A DNA stretch of 64,000 nucleotides, taken from NCBI RefSeq assembly GCF_002321025.1, contig NZ_DCLL01000033.1:114497-178496 (forward strand). Direction: 5' to 3'. A program made the translations under genes and the position numbers. The notes under the pieces are model-generated. The model saw only the letters and a list, made by a program, of their open reading frames with translations, did no database searches and was not told where the DNA came from. This stretch comes from Acinetobacter lwoffii. Its GTDB lineage: Bacteria > Pseudomonadota > Gammaproteobacteria > Pseudomonadales > Moraxellaceae. Position 1 is the first letter of the stretch, and each line of letters opens with the position of its first letter. Below, in pieces: positions 42,188 to 50,697 of this stretch.

Positions 42188-42751
42188 TTAGATTTTCTTT
42201 TCTACAAACTCTGCAATCCCGGTGACTGCATTATAGGGTTTGCAAAAACGACGAATGGTTTTTTGCTCTTGTACCAGATCTACACAGAGCGGATCCGGTG
42301 CCGAAGCATTTAATAAACTGCTGCTACGCGCACTACGGTCACGGAACATTTTTAAGCTATAGCGGTTATTGGCCTGAAAACGATGGAATACATGTAAAGT
42401 TTCCGCTTTATCCTTACTGATCGGATAAAAACGCACGACCAGTTCATGCTGTCCTGCCGGCACGGATAAATAAATCGGATTGGCCTGATTTAAATTTTTG
42501 GCCTGCAAGCGCACCAGTTTCTGCTTCAGCGCCTCATCACTGATGCGGCCATTGTCGGCGTTGACAATAATGGTCTGATTGAAGCGTTCGAACTGGCAAT
42601 CTGGCGTCCCTGTACAGTAGATCAGGGCATTGCTTTTGCTCTCAGTATTTTCTTTGGCATGTTTGAGTTTCATCGTGTCGATGCTTTGACATGCAGTCAA
42701 CAGCACCGATACTGAACTTAAAGCAAGCCACTGTTTCCAATAATTCGCCAT
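42188..42751 (-). CDS. Lipoprotein within the leu cluster
   Basis: A 187-residue lipoprotein. I use ATG 42751; the frame to 42769 begins with TTG. The signal peptide ends in LLTAC (Cys21). The mature part has a cysteine pair in IYCTGTPDCQFERF, a beta-rich centre (VPAGQHELVVRFYPISKD) and a C-terminal pair of cysteines. I do not recognise the family. It is placed between leuD and leuB without any evident metabolic link, which looks like an insertion into the operon. Confidence 0.75.
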   Translation of the reverse strand: MANYWKQWLALSSVSVLLTACQSIDTMKLKHAKENTESKSNALIYCTGTPDCQFERFNQTIIVNADNGRISDEALKQKLVRLQAKNLNQANPIYLSVPAGQHELVVRFYPISKDKAETLHVFHRFQANNRYSLKMFRDRSARSSSLLNASAPDPLCVDLVQEQKTIRRFCKPYNAVTGIAEFVEKKI

Positions 42752-42838
42752 AATGTCTGTCTTACCCAATCAAAAAACTCAATAATCTTCCGATATTAGC
42801 AAGGGCATCGCAGTCATGCCATGACAATTTTTACTGAT

Positions 42839-43489
42839 TTATCCATGAATTTCGGCAAATACCCAAGGACGCGATTGTTTGGTTTTTTCTTCATAGGCAC
42901 GAATATCATCCGCTACCTGCAAAGTTAAGCCAATATCATCCAGACCATTTAACAGGCAATGCTTGCGAAATGGATCGACTTCGAACTTAAAGCTTTCACC
43001 TGTAGGGGTGCGAACTTCTTGTGCCTGCAAGTCAATAGTCAGTTGATAGCCTTCATCTGCCGCACATTCCTTAAATAACTGCTCAACAATATTTTCAGCC
43101 AAAATCACTGGCAACATACCGTTTTTAAAACAGTTATTAAAGAAAATATCGGCAAAGCTTGGTGCAATCACAGTACGAAAACCGTACTCACTCAAGGCCC
43201 ACGGTGCATGTTCACGACTAGAACCACAACCAAAATTGGCACGTGAAATTAAAATAGATGCACCCTGATAACGTGGCTGGTTCAAGACAAAGTCCGGATT
43301 GATCGGACGAACTGAATTGTCCTGCCCCGGATAACCTTCATCCAAATAACGTAATTCATCAAATAAATTGTCACCAAAACCGGTACGTTTGATCGATTTC
43401 AAAAACTGTTTTGGAATAATTAAATCTGTATCGACATTGGCACGGTCTAAGGGTGCAACGATACCTTGTTCAACGGTATAAGCTTTCAT
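42839..43489 (-). CDS. leuD: 3-isopropylmalate dehydratase small subunit LeuD
   Basis: A 216-residue subunit of isopropylmalate isomerase. It begins MKAYTVEQGIVAPLDRANVD at 43489, with GGAG eight bases upstream; the seven extra codons of the longer frame are rejected. The swivel-domain motif is ISRANFGCGSSREHAPWAL. It works with LeuC, 21 bases upstream, to convert 2- to 3-isopropylmalate. Confidence 0.96.
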   Translation of the reverse strand: MKAYTVEQGIVAPLDRANVDTDLIIPKQFLKSIKRTGFGDNLFDELRYLDEGYPGQDNSVRPINPDFVLNQPRYQGASILISRANFGCGSSREHAPWALSEYGFRTVIAPSFADIFFNNCFKNGMLPVILAENIVEQLFKECAADEGYQLTIDLQAQEVRTPTGESFKFEVDPFRKHCLLNGLDDIGLTLQVADDIRAYEEKTKQSRPWVFAEIHG

Positions 43490-43510
43490 GTCTGTGCTCC
43501 TACGTACCAA

Positions 43511-44944
43511 TTAAAATGAACGAACATCAACAAAGTGACCTGCAATCGCAGCAGCGGCTGCCATGGCTGGACTCACCAGATGGGTACGACCGCCATTGCC
43601 CTGACGACCTTCAAAGTTACGGTTCGAAGTCGACGCACAATGCTCGCCCGGTTGTAACTTGTCTGCATTCATTGCCAGGCACATTGAACAACCCGGTTCA
43701 CGCCATTCAAAGCCCGCTTCGACAAATACCTTGTCCAAGCCTTCCGCTTCTGCCTGAGCTTTGACCAGACCAGAACCCGGAACCACCATCGCCTGTTTGA
43801 TTGAAGATGCGACCTTACGACCTTTGATCACTTCGGCTGCAGCGCGGATATCTTCAATACGCGAATTGGTGCACGAACCGATAAAGACACGATCCAGCTG
43901 AATCTCAGCCAAGGCCTGACCGGCATTTAAGCCCATATATTGATAAGCACGGTTCCAGTCATTGCGTTGTACATCGTCTTTGGCTTGTTCTAAAGTCGGT
44001 ACTGCTTGAGAAACTGGAATGACCATCTCAGGAGAAGTTCCCCAAGACACTTGCGGCTCAATTTCTTCACCTTGCAACACGACCACCGTGTCAAAATATG
44101 CACCTTCATCCGAATGCAAGGTATTCCAGTAAGCTACTGCCTGATCCCACTGTTCCGCAGTCGGCGCATAAGGACGGCCTTTAACATACTCGATGGTTTT
44201 TTCATCGACAGCCACCATGCCGACACGTGCACCGGCTTCGATCGCCATGTTACACACAGTCATACGACCTTCAATCGACATGTCACGGAAGACCTGACCA
44301 CCGAACTCAATCGCGTGACCAGTACCGCCTGCAGTACCAATCTTGCCAATAATCGCCAAGACCACATCTTTCGGTGTTACGCCCTGACCTAATTTGCCAT
44401 CGACGCGTACCAACATGTTTTTCATCTTCTTTTGAACCAGGCATTGGGTCGCCAATACATGTTCAACTTCGGATGTCCCGATACCATGCGCCAAACAGCC
44501 AAAAGCACCATGTGTTGCGGTATGCGAGTCACCACATACCACGGTCATGCCCGGTAAGGTCAAGCCCTGCTCCGGTCCGACCACATGCGCGATGCCCTGA
44601 CGGATATCGTTAATATCAAATTCAACAATATTAAAAGTCTTGCAGTTATCATCCAAGGTTTGCACCTGGATGCGCGAAGTTTCATCTTCAATTCCGGCAA
44701 CGCCCTGCTCACGCTCTTTTTTTGAGGTCGGTACGTTATGATCCGGTGTGGCAATGTTGGCACTTAAACGCCATGGCTTACGCCCGGCCAATTGCAAACC
44801 TTCAAAGGCCTGTGGAGAAGTCACTTCATGTAATAAGTGACGGTCGATGTACAGTAAGGCAGAACCATCATCACGTTGCGTTACTAAATGGTCGTCCCAC
44901 AATTTATCATATAATGTTTTTGCTGTTTGGGTTGCGCCTGCCAT
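43511..44944 (-). CDS. leuC: 3-isopropylmalate dehydratase large subunit LeuC
   Basis: A 477-residue aconitase-type enzyme with a [4Fe-4S] cluster. The three cluster cysteines lie in VFIGSCTNSRIED and EPGCSMCLAMN. Start ATG 44944 (MAGATQTAKTLYDKLWDDH) has GGAG 11 bases upstream; the longer frame to 45004 crosses the promoter. First gene of the leuCD operon. Confidence 0.97.
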   Translation of the reverse strand: MAGATQTAKTLYDKLWDDHLVTQRDDGSALLYIDRHLLHEVTSPQAFEGLQLAGRKPWRLSANIATPDHNVPTSKKEREQGVAGIEDETSRIQVQTLDDNCKTFNIVEFDINDIRQGIAHVVGPEQGLTLPGMTVVCGDSHTATHGAFGCLAHGIGTSEVEHVLATQCLVQKKMKNMLVRVDGKLGQGVTPKDVVLAIIGKIGTAGGTGHAIEFGGQVFRDMSIEGRMTVCNMAIEAGARVGMVAVDEKTIEYVKGRPYAPTAEQWDQAVAYWNTLHSDEGAYFDTVVVLQGEEIEPQVSWGTSPEMVIPVSQAVPTLEQAKDDVQRNDWNRAYQYMGLNAGQALAEIQLDRVFIGSCTNSRIEDIRAAAEVIKGRKVASSIKQAMVVPGSGLVKAQAEAEGLDKVFVEAGFEWREPGCSMCLAMNADKLQPGEHCASTSNRNFEGRQGNGGRTHLVSPAMAAAAAIAGHFVDVRSF

Positions 44945-44989
44945 GTCGATGTACTCCACTGGACTGGGTAAATTCTTTCTCTGATTTTG

Positions 44990-45018
44990 ATTATATCGCT
45001 GCAATCACATAAATCTAA
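44990..45018 (-). promoter_or_regulatory. Putative leuC promoter
   Basis: On the minus strand a perfect -10 TATAAT (44990-44995) has TTAGAT 17 bases upstream; the start codon follows 45 bases later. The -35 match is weak. No leader peptide with repeated Leu codons is visible. Confidence 0.5.
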
Positions 45019-45136
45019 TTTATCATTTTTATCAGTTAAAAAACTTTTTGGAATCTTTTAAAAGCTAAATCAAATCATGCTTGAGCTTTATTTTTATAAA
45101 TCTAGTTTTCCGATTAATTTATAAAAAATATTCGTT

Positions 45137-45165
45137 TTTACAAATTAAATGAGAATTATTATTAT
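45137..45165 (+). promoter_or_regulatory. DUF2061 promoter overlapped by a Fur box
   Basis: TTTACA and TATTAT are 17 bases apart. The sequence TGAGAATTATTATTA at 45150-45164 matches the 7-1-7 Fur consensus TGATAATNATTATCA at 12 of 14 defined positions and covers most of the spacer and the -10. Iron-dependent repression of the downstream gene is expected. Confidence 0.7.
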
Positions 45166-45205
45166 TTCTTCATCGGCAGAGATGATGATTTTGAGGAACT
45201 TCGAC

Positions 45206-45442
45206 ATGGCACATATTCAACGCTTTGTAGACAATAACCAACGCATGTTCAAAAAGACCTTCAGCTACTACATTATGCACATTACGGTAGCGATGATTGT
45301 GGGATACTTGGTAACCGGCAGTTTGACCATGGCCATTGCCTTAAGTTTATTAGAGCCAACGGTACAAGCAGTGGCTTTCTTCTTCCATGAAAAAATCTGG
45401 GAGCGTAATAACCAACAGCAGAATGAGGACATCACCGCTTAA
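45206..45442 (+). CDS. DUF2061 family small membrane protein
   Basis: A 78-residue protein from ATG 45206 (GAGGA ten bases upstream; the frame extension to 45149 lies on the promoter). It has the DUF2061 layout: KTFSYYIMHITVAMIVGYLVTG with a first helix, a second helix IALSLLEPTVQAVAFFFHE and the closing HEKIWER. Function unknown. A strong Fur-like site overlaps its promoter, so it is probably induced by iron starvation. Own terminator. Confidence 0.85.
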   Translation: MAHIQRFVDNNQRMFKKTFSYYIMHITVAMIVGYLVTGSLTMAIALSLLEPTVQAVAFFFHEKIWERNNQQQNEDITA

Positions 45443-45466
45443 ACTCTTCGGTCGAGGTTCCTGATG

Positions 45467-45496
45467 AAAGACTGCCCTTAAAGGTGGTCTTTTTTA
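45467..45496 (+). terminator. DUF2061 gene terminator
   Basis: AAAGACTGCC and GGTGGTCTTT form an imperfect stem (one mismatch region), loop CTTAAA, followed by T residues. Confidence 0.7.
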
Positions 45497-45632
45497 GTTT
45501 TTAAAATTCTAGGGCTTTGAAAATGTATAGTAATTCAGCACTGCAACATAGATGAGCTAATTTTACTTTGATTTATTCTTAAAATATAACAATAATAGAC
45601 TTACACATAAAAATTCTTTATAGGTGATTAAG

Positions 45633-46508
45633 ATGAATCTCGCAGCCTTTGAAGCTTTCGTGAAAGTCATGGAAACCGGTTCGATTTCTCTGGCCGCAGA
45701 TCAGCTCTTCATTACCCAGCCTGCTGTCACCAAACGTATTCACAGTCTCGAAGAATACTTTGGGGTCAAGCTGTTTGAATCTGCCGGACGTGGCGTACAG
45801 GCCACCCACGCGGCACACTCCCTGTTGCCTAAAGTGAAAAACTGGCTGAATGAACTCGGTGATATTCATTATACCTTGAGCCATGAACAGGGTCAGGTAC
45901 AGGGCAAACTGAAAATTGGCACCAGTCATCATATTGGCCTGCATCATCTGCCAAGTCATTTGCGCCGTTATGTTCAGGAATATCCGGACGTGACCCTGGA
46001 TGTGCATTTTGTAGATTCCGAACAGGCGCATGAACAGGTGATTGCCGGCGATCTGGAACTGGCATTTTTAACCTTGCCGCCACGGGGCGATGCGCGTCTG
46101 AATTATGTGACTATCTGGAATGATCCTCTGGTGTTTGTGGTGGCACCGTTTCATCCGCTGGCGCAGCAAAAAAATCTGTGTCTGGAAGATCTGCTCGACT
46201 ACCCGAGCCTGTTGCCATCATCACAGACCTATACCTCGCAGATCACCTTGGCGGAATTTGAGAAACAGGGCATTAAACCGAAAGTCAGCATGAGCAATAA
46301 TCCGCTGGAATCGATCCGGATGCTGGTATCGATTGGTTTGGGCTGGTCGGTGCTGCCAAAGACTCTGGTCAATCATGACTTGCACCAGCTGGACATCAAC
46401 CTGGAAATGAATCGTCGCTTGGGTATGGTCTGGCATCCGGGTCGTACTCAGTCCAAAGCGGCTCAGGCTCTGGTTCAGCTCATGCAAGGCGCTTCCCTGT
46501 CTATTTAA
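45633..46508 (+). CDS. LysR-family transcriptional regulator
   Basis: A 291-residue LysR regulator. The N-terminal HTH is in MNLAAFEAFVKVMETGSISL and AADQLFITQPAVTKRIHSLE, and the effector domain covers about residues 90-290 (GKLKIGTSHHIGLHHLPSHL). ATG 45633 has AGGTGA eight bases upstream; GTG 45624 is less likely. It sits beside the leu genes on the opposite strand with the DUF2061 gene in between, so a role in leucine control is possible but unproven. Confidence 0.92.
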   Translation: MNLAAFEAFVKVMETGSISLAADQLFITQPAVTKRIHSLEEYFGVKLFESAGRGVQATHAAHSLLPKVKNWLNELGDIHYTLSHEQGQVQGKLKIGTSHHIGLHHLPSHLRRYVQEYPDVTLDVHFVDSEQAHEQVIAGDLELAFLTLPPRGDARLNYVTIWNDPLVFVVAPFHPLAQQKNLCLEDLLDYPSLLPSSQTYTSQITLAEFEKQGIKPKVSMSNNPLESIRMLVSIGLGWSVLPKTLVNHDLHQLDINLEMNRRLGMVWHPGRTQSKAAQALVQLMQGASLSI

Positions 46509-46520
46509 ACCGTTCCTGAA

Positions 46521-46552
46521 CATGCTGCATCCAAAACGGTGCAGCATTTTGT
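46521..46552 (+). terminator. LysR gene terminator
   Basis: ATGCTGCA and TGCAGCAT form a perfect eight-base stem with a ten-base loop, followed by TTTTGTT. Confidence 0.78.
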
Positions 46553-46658
46553 TACCTAAATACACCCCATTTGGCGATATCTTTCGAGTATTTTTAAGAC
46601 AATTCCATTCTTTTGCAGTGCAGAGGAATGCTTAAAACTATTCGATGGAGCCTGACGG

Positions 46659-48833
46659 ATGCAGCTCGATTCTCCCCTAAAATCCCACTCTCAAGATAAA
46701 ACCAATACAAGTAGCCTATGGCTTTCGGCCAAACCGATGCTGCTACCCACGCCGGCGCTTGATTTTGCCGACGAACAGACTGCCCGACACGGCCTGCGCG
46801 AATATTTCCTGAATACCTTTGACACCTATGAGCAACTGTTCGAATGTCTCAAGCATGAAGATGCTTTTTTCGTTAAACCGATTACCTTACGTCATCCGCT
46901 GATTTTTTATTTTGCCCATACCGCCACTTTTTTTGTCAATAAACTGCTGCTCAGCAAGCTGATTAGCGAACGCGTAAATCCACATTTTGAAAGCATCTTC
47001 GCGATCGGTGTAGACGAGATGAGCTGGGACGATCTGGATGAAGTGCACTATGACTGGCCTACCGTACAGGAAGTCCGTGATTATCGGCATCAGGTGCGTG
47101 CTCTGATCTTGAACATTCTTGAACATGCTCCGCTGACTCTGCCCTTAAACTGGCAGAATCCTTGGTGGACGCTGATTATGGGCATCGAGCATGAACGGAT
47201 TCATCTGGAAACCTCTTCTGTGCTGATTCGCCAGCATGCTCTGGAATATGTATGCCAGCATCCGCAGTGGCGCGCCAATATCATTACCGGCATGGCTCCG
47301 GATAACCACTTGCTGGAGGTACCTGAAGGCAAGGTGCTTTTGCAGAAAGATTTTAACGATCCATTTTATGGCTGGGACAATGAATACGGTCAGCATAAAG
47401 CCGAAGTTGCCGCTTTTGCAGCTTCCAAATATCTGGTATCCAATCAGGAATTTCTGGCTTTTGTCGAAGCTGATGGTTATCAGACCGAACAATACTGGAG
47501 TGAAGAAGGTCTAGGCTGGCTGCAATTTTCCCAAGCCACTCATCCCTGTTTCTGGCGCAAAACTGAATTGGGCTGGTCACTGCGGCTAATGCTAGAAGAA
47601 GTGCCAATGCCGTGGGACTGGCCGGTAGAAGTGAATTATCATGAAGCTAAGGCCTTTTGTCAGTGGAAATCGCAACATCTTGGAAAAACCATTCGCTTGC
47701 CGACTGAAGATGAATGGTATCGCCTGTATGCGGTTTCCGATCTGGATTCAGATTTACCAAGTCCTGAACAGGCCAATATCGAGTTGAAATACGGTACCAG
47801 TTCCTGTCCGATCGATCATTTCAAGCAGGGCAATTTTTATGATATTCAGGGCAATGTCTGGCAATGGACTGAAACTCCGATCTACCCATTTCAGGGTTTT
47901 CAGGTGCATCCATTTTATGATGATTTCAGCACACCGACCTTTGACAGCCGCCACAACCTGATGAAAGGTGGCTCCTGGATTTCGGCGGGTAATGAAGCGC
48001 TATATAGTTCCCGTTATGCCTTTAGACGGCATTTCTTTCAGCATGCTGGCTTTCGCTATGTCGCCTCTGATCAGGCATTGCAACAGTTTCCTTCGAATTA
48101 TGAAAGCGACCAGCTGGTCTCCCAATATCTGGAGTTTCAGTATGGCACTGAATATTTTGGCGTCGCCAATTTTGCCCAAACACTGGTCCATCTGGCACAA
48201 CCCTATTTTCAGGAAACGTCATGTCATAGGGCCATGGATATTGGCTGTGCCACCGGCCGTGCCAGCTTTGAACTGGCACGGTATTTTGACCAAGTGACCG
48301 GTCTGGACTTTTCTGCACGTTTTATCCAGCAAGCAGCCTATTTGGCACAGGGTCATAGGGTGCGTTATCAGCTGCCGCTAGAAGGTGAATTAAGCGAAGA
48401 AAAAAGCTGTTCACTTGAAGATATCGACTTGGATCAGCTTGCGTCGAAGACGGAATTTTTTCAGGCTGATGCCTGTAACCTGAAAGCACATTTTAGTGGC
48501 TATGATTTTATTCTGGCAGCGAATCTGATTGACCGGCTACATCATCCGAAAGACTTTTTGGCGCACATTCATGAACGTATCAATATGGGTGGTATTTTAA
48601 TGCTGAGCTCGCCTTATACCTGGCTGGAAGAACATACGGCGCGTAGCGAATGGTTGGGCGGTTTTCAGCAGGATGGGGAAAACATCACGACCTTGGCTGG
48701 TATTTCCAATATTTTAACCCAGCACTTTGAATTGGTGGTCGAACCCCAAGATGTGCCTTTTGTGATTCGTGAAACGGCCAGAAAGTATCAACATACCTTG
48801 TCACAAGTCACGATCTGGAAACGGGTTCATTAA
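46659..48833 (+). CDS. ovoA: 5-histidylcysteine sulfoxide synthase / methyltransferase OvoA
   Basis: A 724-residue bifunctional ovothiol enzyme. The N-terminal DinB-like domain carries the iron-binding HX3HXE as HERIHLE at about residues 177-183. An FGE-sulfatase-type domain follows to about 470, with RLPTEDEWYRLY, GNVWQWTETP and MKGGSWISAGNEALYSSRYA. A C-terminal SAM methyltransferase starts near 520 with AMDIGCATGRASFELARYF. OvoA joins cysteine to histidine with O2 and later N-methylates the product. The length and three-domain order match OvoA rather than EgtB. Start has GGAG eight bases upstream. No ovoB is in the window. Confidence 0.9.
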   Translation: MQLDSPLKSHSQDKTNTSSLWLSAKPMLLPTPALDFADEQTARHGLREYFLNTFDTYEQLFECLKHEDAFFVKPITLRHPLIFYFAHTATFFVNKLLLSKLISERVNPHFESIFAIGVDEMSWDDLDEVHYDWPTVQEVRDYRHQVRALILNILEHAPLTLPLNWQNPWWTLIMGIEHERIHLETSSVLIRQHALEYVCQHPQWRANIITGMAPDNHLLEVPEGKVLLQKDFNDPFYGWDNEYGQHKAEVAAFAASKYLVSNQEFLAFVEADGYQTEQYWSEEGLGWLQFSQATHPCFWRKTELGWSLRLMLEEVPMPWDWPVEVNYHEAKAFCQWKSQHLGKTIRLPTEDEWYRLYAVSDLDSDLPSPEQANIELKYGTSSCPIDHFKQGNFYDIQGNVWQWTETPIYPFQGFQVHPFYDDFSTPTFDSRHNLMKGGSWISAGNEALYSSRYAFRRHFFQHAGFRYVASDQALQQFPSNYESDQLVSQYLEFQYGTEYFGVANFAQTLVHLAQPYFQETSCHRAMDIGCATGRASFELARYFDQVTGLDFSARFIQQAAYLAQGHRVRYQLPLEGELSEEKSCSLEDIDLDQLASKTEFFQADACNLKAHFSGYDFILAANLIDRLHHPKDFLAHIHERINMGGILMLSSPYTWLEEHTARSEWLGGFQQDGENITTLAGISNILTQHFELVVEPQDVPFVIRETARKYQHTLSQVTIWKRVH

Positions 48834-48851
48834 AGGTAAGGTGATGACCTA

Positions 48852-48881
48852 AAAAAAGCCAATCATACGATTGGCTTTTTA
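48852..48881. terminator. Bidirectional terminator between ovoA and the DUF2789 gene
   Basis: AAAAAGCCAATC and GATTGGCTTTTT form a perfect stem around ATAC with A- and T-runs on both sides. Confidence 0.88.
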
Positions 48882-48882
48882 A

Positions 48883-49131
48883 TCATCCTTCACTGGTTGC
48901 ATTTTCATGTAAGGATTCATTGAGTTGATCCACCACAATCGCCCATTCGCCATCAGAGGCTATTTTCTCGCTTAAAAATTGACGTTGTGCCTCTGACCAA
49001 TACGGCGCATCCAGTAACGTCAGATCTTTATGCAATTGATGCTCGTGAATAAATGTTTCAATACCTTCTGCACTGGCGTCCAAGCCAAGCTGTTGGAACA
49101 GATGTGTCATACGCGGTCGAACGTGAGTCAT
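48883..49131 (-). CDS. DUF2789 family protein
   Basis: An 82-residue protein with the DUF2789 pattern: MTHLFQQLGLDASAEGIETF, then APYWSEAQRQFLSEKIASDG and EWAIVVDQLNESL. Small, helical and cytoplasmic; function unknown. An ATG seven codons downstream (MTHLFQQ) is an alternative start. Monocistronic by context. Confidence 0.88.
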   Translation of the reverse strand: MTHVRPRMTHLFQQLGLDASAEGIETFIHEHQLHKDLTLLDAPYWSEAQRQFLSEKIASDGEWAIVVDQLNESLHENATSEG

Positions 49132-49238
49132 ATCTCATACCTCAGAATCTACTATTGTTATCATGTCCTGTTTTTTGAGCATAGCATGTCTGATTCAGCC
49201 GGACTGTGAAAAAACATTAATATTCAAATGAGGCAAAT

Positions 49239-49262
49239 AAAAAGCACAACCGAAGTTGTGCT
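49239..49262 (-). terminator. HAD hydrolase gene terminator
   Basis: AAAGCACAAC and GTTGTGCT form the stem. On the minus strand the loop is TTCG and a T-run follows. Confidence 0.85.
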
Positions 49263-49292
49263 GAATAAATCACATGAATGGGACTGGAATAC

Positions 49293-49943
49293 TTAGATGG
49301 ACCAGTCCTGTATTTCCCAGCCCTGTTCTTGGGCTAGAGTTTCCAAGCGATCATCCGGATTCACTGCAATGGCATGATCCGCATATTCCAGCAAGAAACG
49401 GTCATTAATCGAATCTGAATAGGCCCAAGACTCGGTTACATCACGACCTTCCAGCCATTGTTCCAGACGCACCAGCTTGCCTTGCTGATAACACGCTGTA
49501 TTGATGACTTTACCAGTATATTTCCCATCAATGACTTCAGCATTGGTGGCAATAATTTCAGTAATTCCGAATTCACGGAAAATGGGGGCGGTAATAAAGT
49601 CTGAAGTCGCGGTAATGCCCACTAAGGCATGCCCTGCTTCACGGTGGCGCTCAATGGCTTTAAAACCTTCAGGACGCATTTGTGGACGAATGACTTTTTG
49701 CATGAACAGTTGATGTAATTCAGTCAAATAATCATTGTCATGCTGGGTCAGAAACTGGAACACAAATTCATTATAAGCGTAAGGATCCAGCTGGCCTTTT
49801 TTATAATCGTCATAGAACTTGTCATTCATGGCGCGATGCTGAACTGGATCGACCAAGCCCTCACTGACCAAAAACTCTCCCCAAGAATGATCCGAATCCG
49901 TGTTTAACAAGGTGTGATCGAGATCAAATAGCGCCAATTTCAT
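49293..49943 (-). CDS. HAD-IB family hydrolase
   Basis: A 216-residue HAD-superfamily phosphatase. Motif I is LFDLDHTLLNTDSDHSW at residues 4-20, motif II GITATSDFIT, and motif IV AYSDSINDRFLLEYA. It belongs to the IB (SerB-like) group; similar proteins in Pseudomonas act on histidinol phosphate or phosphoserine-type substrates. The substrate here is not known. It is divergent from rppH, with about 180 bases between. Confidence 0.9.
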   Translation of the reverse strand: MKLALFDLDHTLLNTDSDHSWGEFLVSEGLVDPVQHRAMNDKFYDDYKKGQLDPYAYNEFVFQFLTQHDNDYLTELHQLFMQKVIRPQMRPEGFKAIERHREAGHALVGITATSDFITAPIFREFGITEIIATNAEVIDGKYTGKVINTACYQQGKLVRLEQWLEGRDVTESWAYSDSINDRFLLEYADHAIAVNPDDRLETLAQEQGWEIQDWSI

Positions 49944-50125
49944 GAAAATACTCGTTAAAACTGAAATTTAAGAAAAAAATTGTAAATCTATCTCCGCTAG
50001 TCGATAGAAATTCGTTAAGATCATAGCAATTTTAACATTTTTAAACTTTGCTTTTTTCGAGTTGGATAACGAAATAATGCTCCCCGATGGCAAAGGCATA
50101 AATTAAACAATTTTTAGGTAGCCAA

Positions 50126-50608
50126 ATGATCGACTCTGAAGGTTTCCGACCGAATGTCGGGATCATTTTGGCAAACGATGCTGGACAAGTTTTATGGGCA
50201 AAACGCATTGGTCATAATGCATGGCAATTTCCACAAGGCGGGATCCAATATGGAGAAACCCCTGAGCAGGCACTCTATCGTGAGCTGAGAGAAGAAGTTG
50301 GCTTATTGCCCGAACACGTCCAGATAGTCGCGCAAACCAAAGGCTGGTTGCGCTATCGTTTGCCGCATCGATACATTCGTACGGACTCTGATCCGGTCTG
50401 TATCGGTCAAAAACAAAAGTGGTTTTTACTCAAACTCACGGCCCCCGTTCAGCATATTCAGTTGAATCTGTCTGATCCGCCCGAATTTGATCAATGGCAA
50501 TGGGTCAGTTACTGGTACCCACTCGGTCAAGTTGTGAATTTCAAACGTGATGTTTACCGCAAAGCCCTGGTGGAGTTGTGTCAGCAACTGCCCCAGCAAA
50601 AACCTTAA
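50126..50608 (+). CDS. rppH: RNA pyrophosphohydrolase RppH
   Basis: A 160-residue Nudix hydrolase that removes pyrophosphate from the 5' end of mRNAs and so starts RNase E-dependent decay. The Nudix box runs from GGIQYGETPEQAL to RELREEVGL. The FRPNVGIILAND start and the QKQKWFLLKL segment are typical. Order rppH-ptsP is conserved in gammaproteobacteria. ptsP follows after 89 bases. Confidence 0.96.
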   Translation: MIDSEGFRPNVGIILANDAGQVLWAKRIGHNAWQFPQGGIQYGETPEQALYRELREEVGLLPEHVQIVAQTKGWLRYRLPHRYIRTDSDPVCIGQKQKWFLLKLTAPVQHIQLNLSDPPEFDQWQWVSYWYPLGQVVNFKRDVYRKALVELCQQLPQQKP

Positions 50609-50697
50609 AAAATCGCATAAATAATGCAGATTTTTTACGCGGCTATTGTTATAAATAAACTTCATTACCGAAATTCTGAATAGACGGAGCAGACCTT

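Noticed and set aside
43453..45012. Several plus-strand frames across leuC and leuD
   Set aside because: All are shadows of the leu genes, which show full family motifs and ribosome binding sites.
45149..45205. N-terminal extension of the DUF2061 protein
   Set aside because: It overlaps the promoter and Fur box; ATG 45206 has a good ribosome binding site and the family N-terminus.
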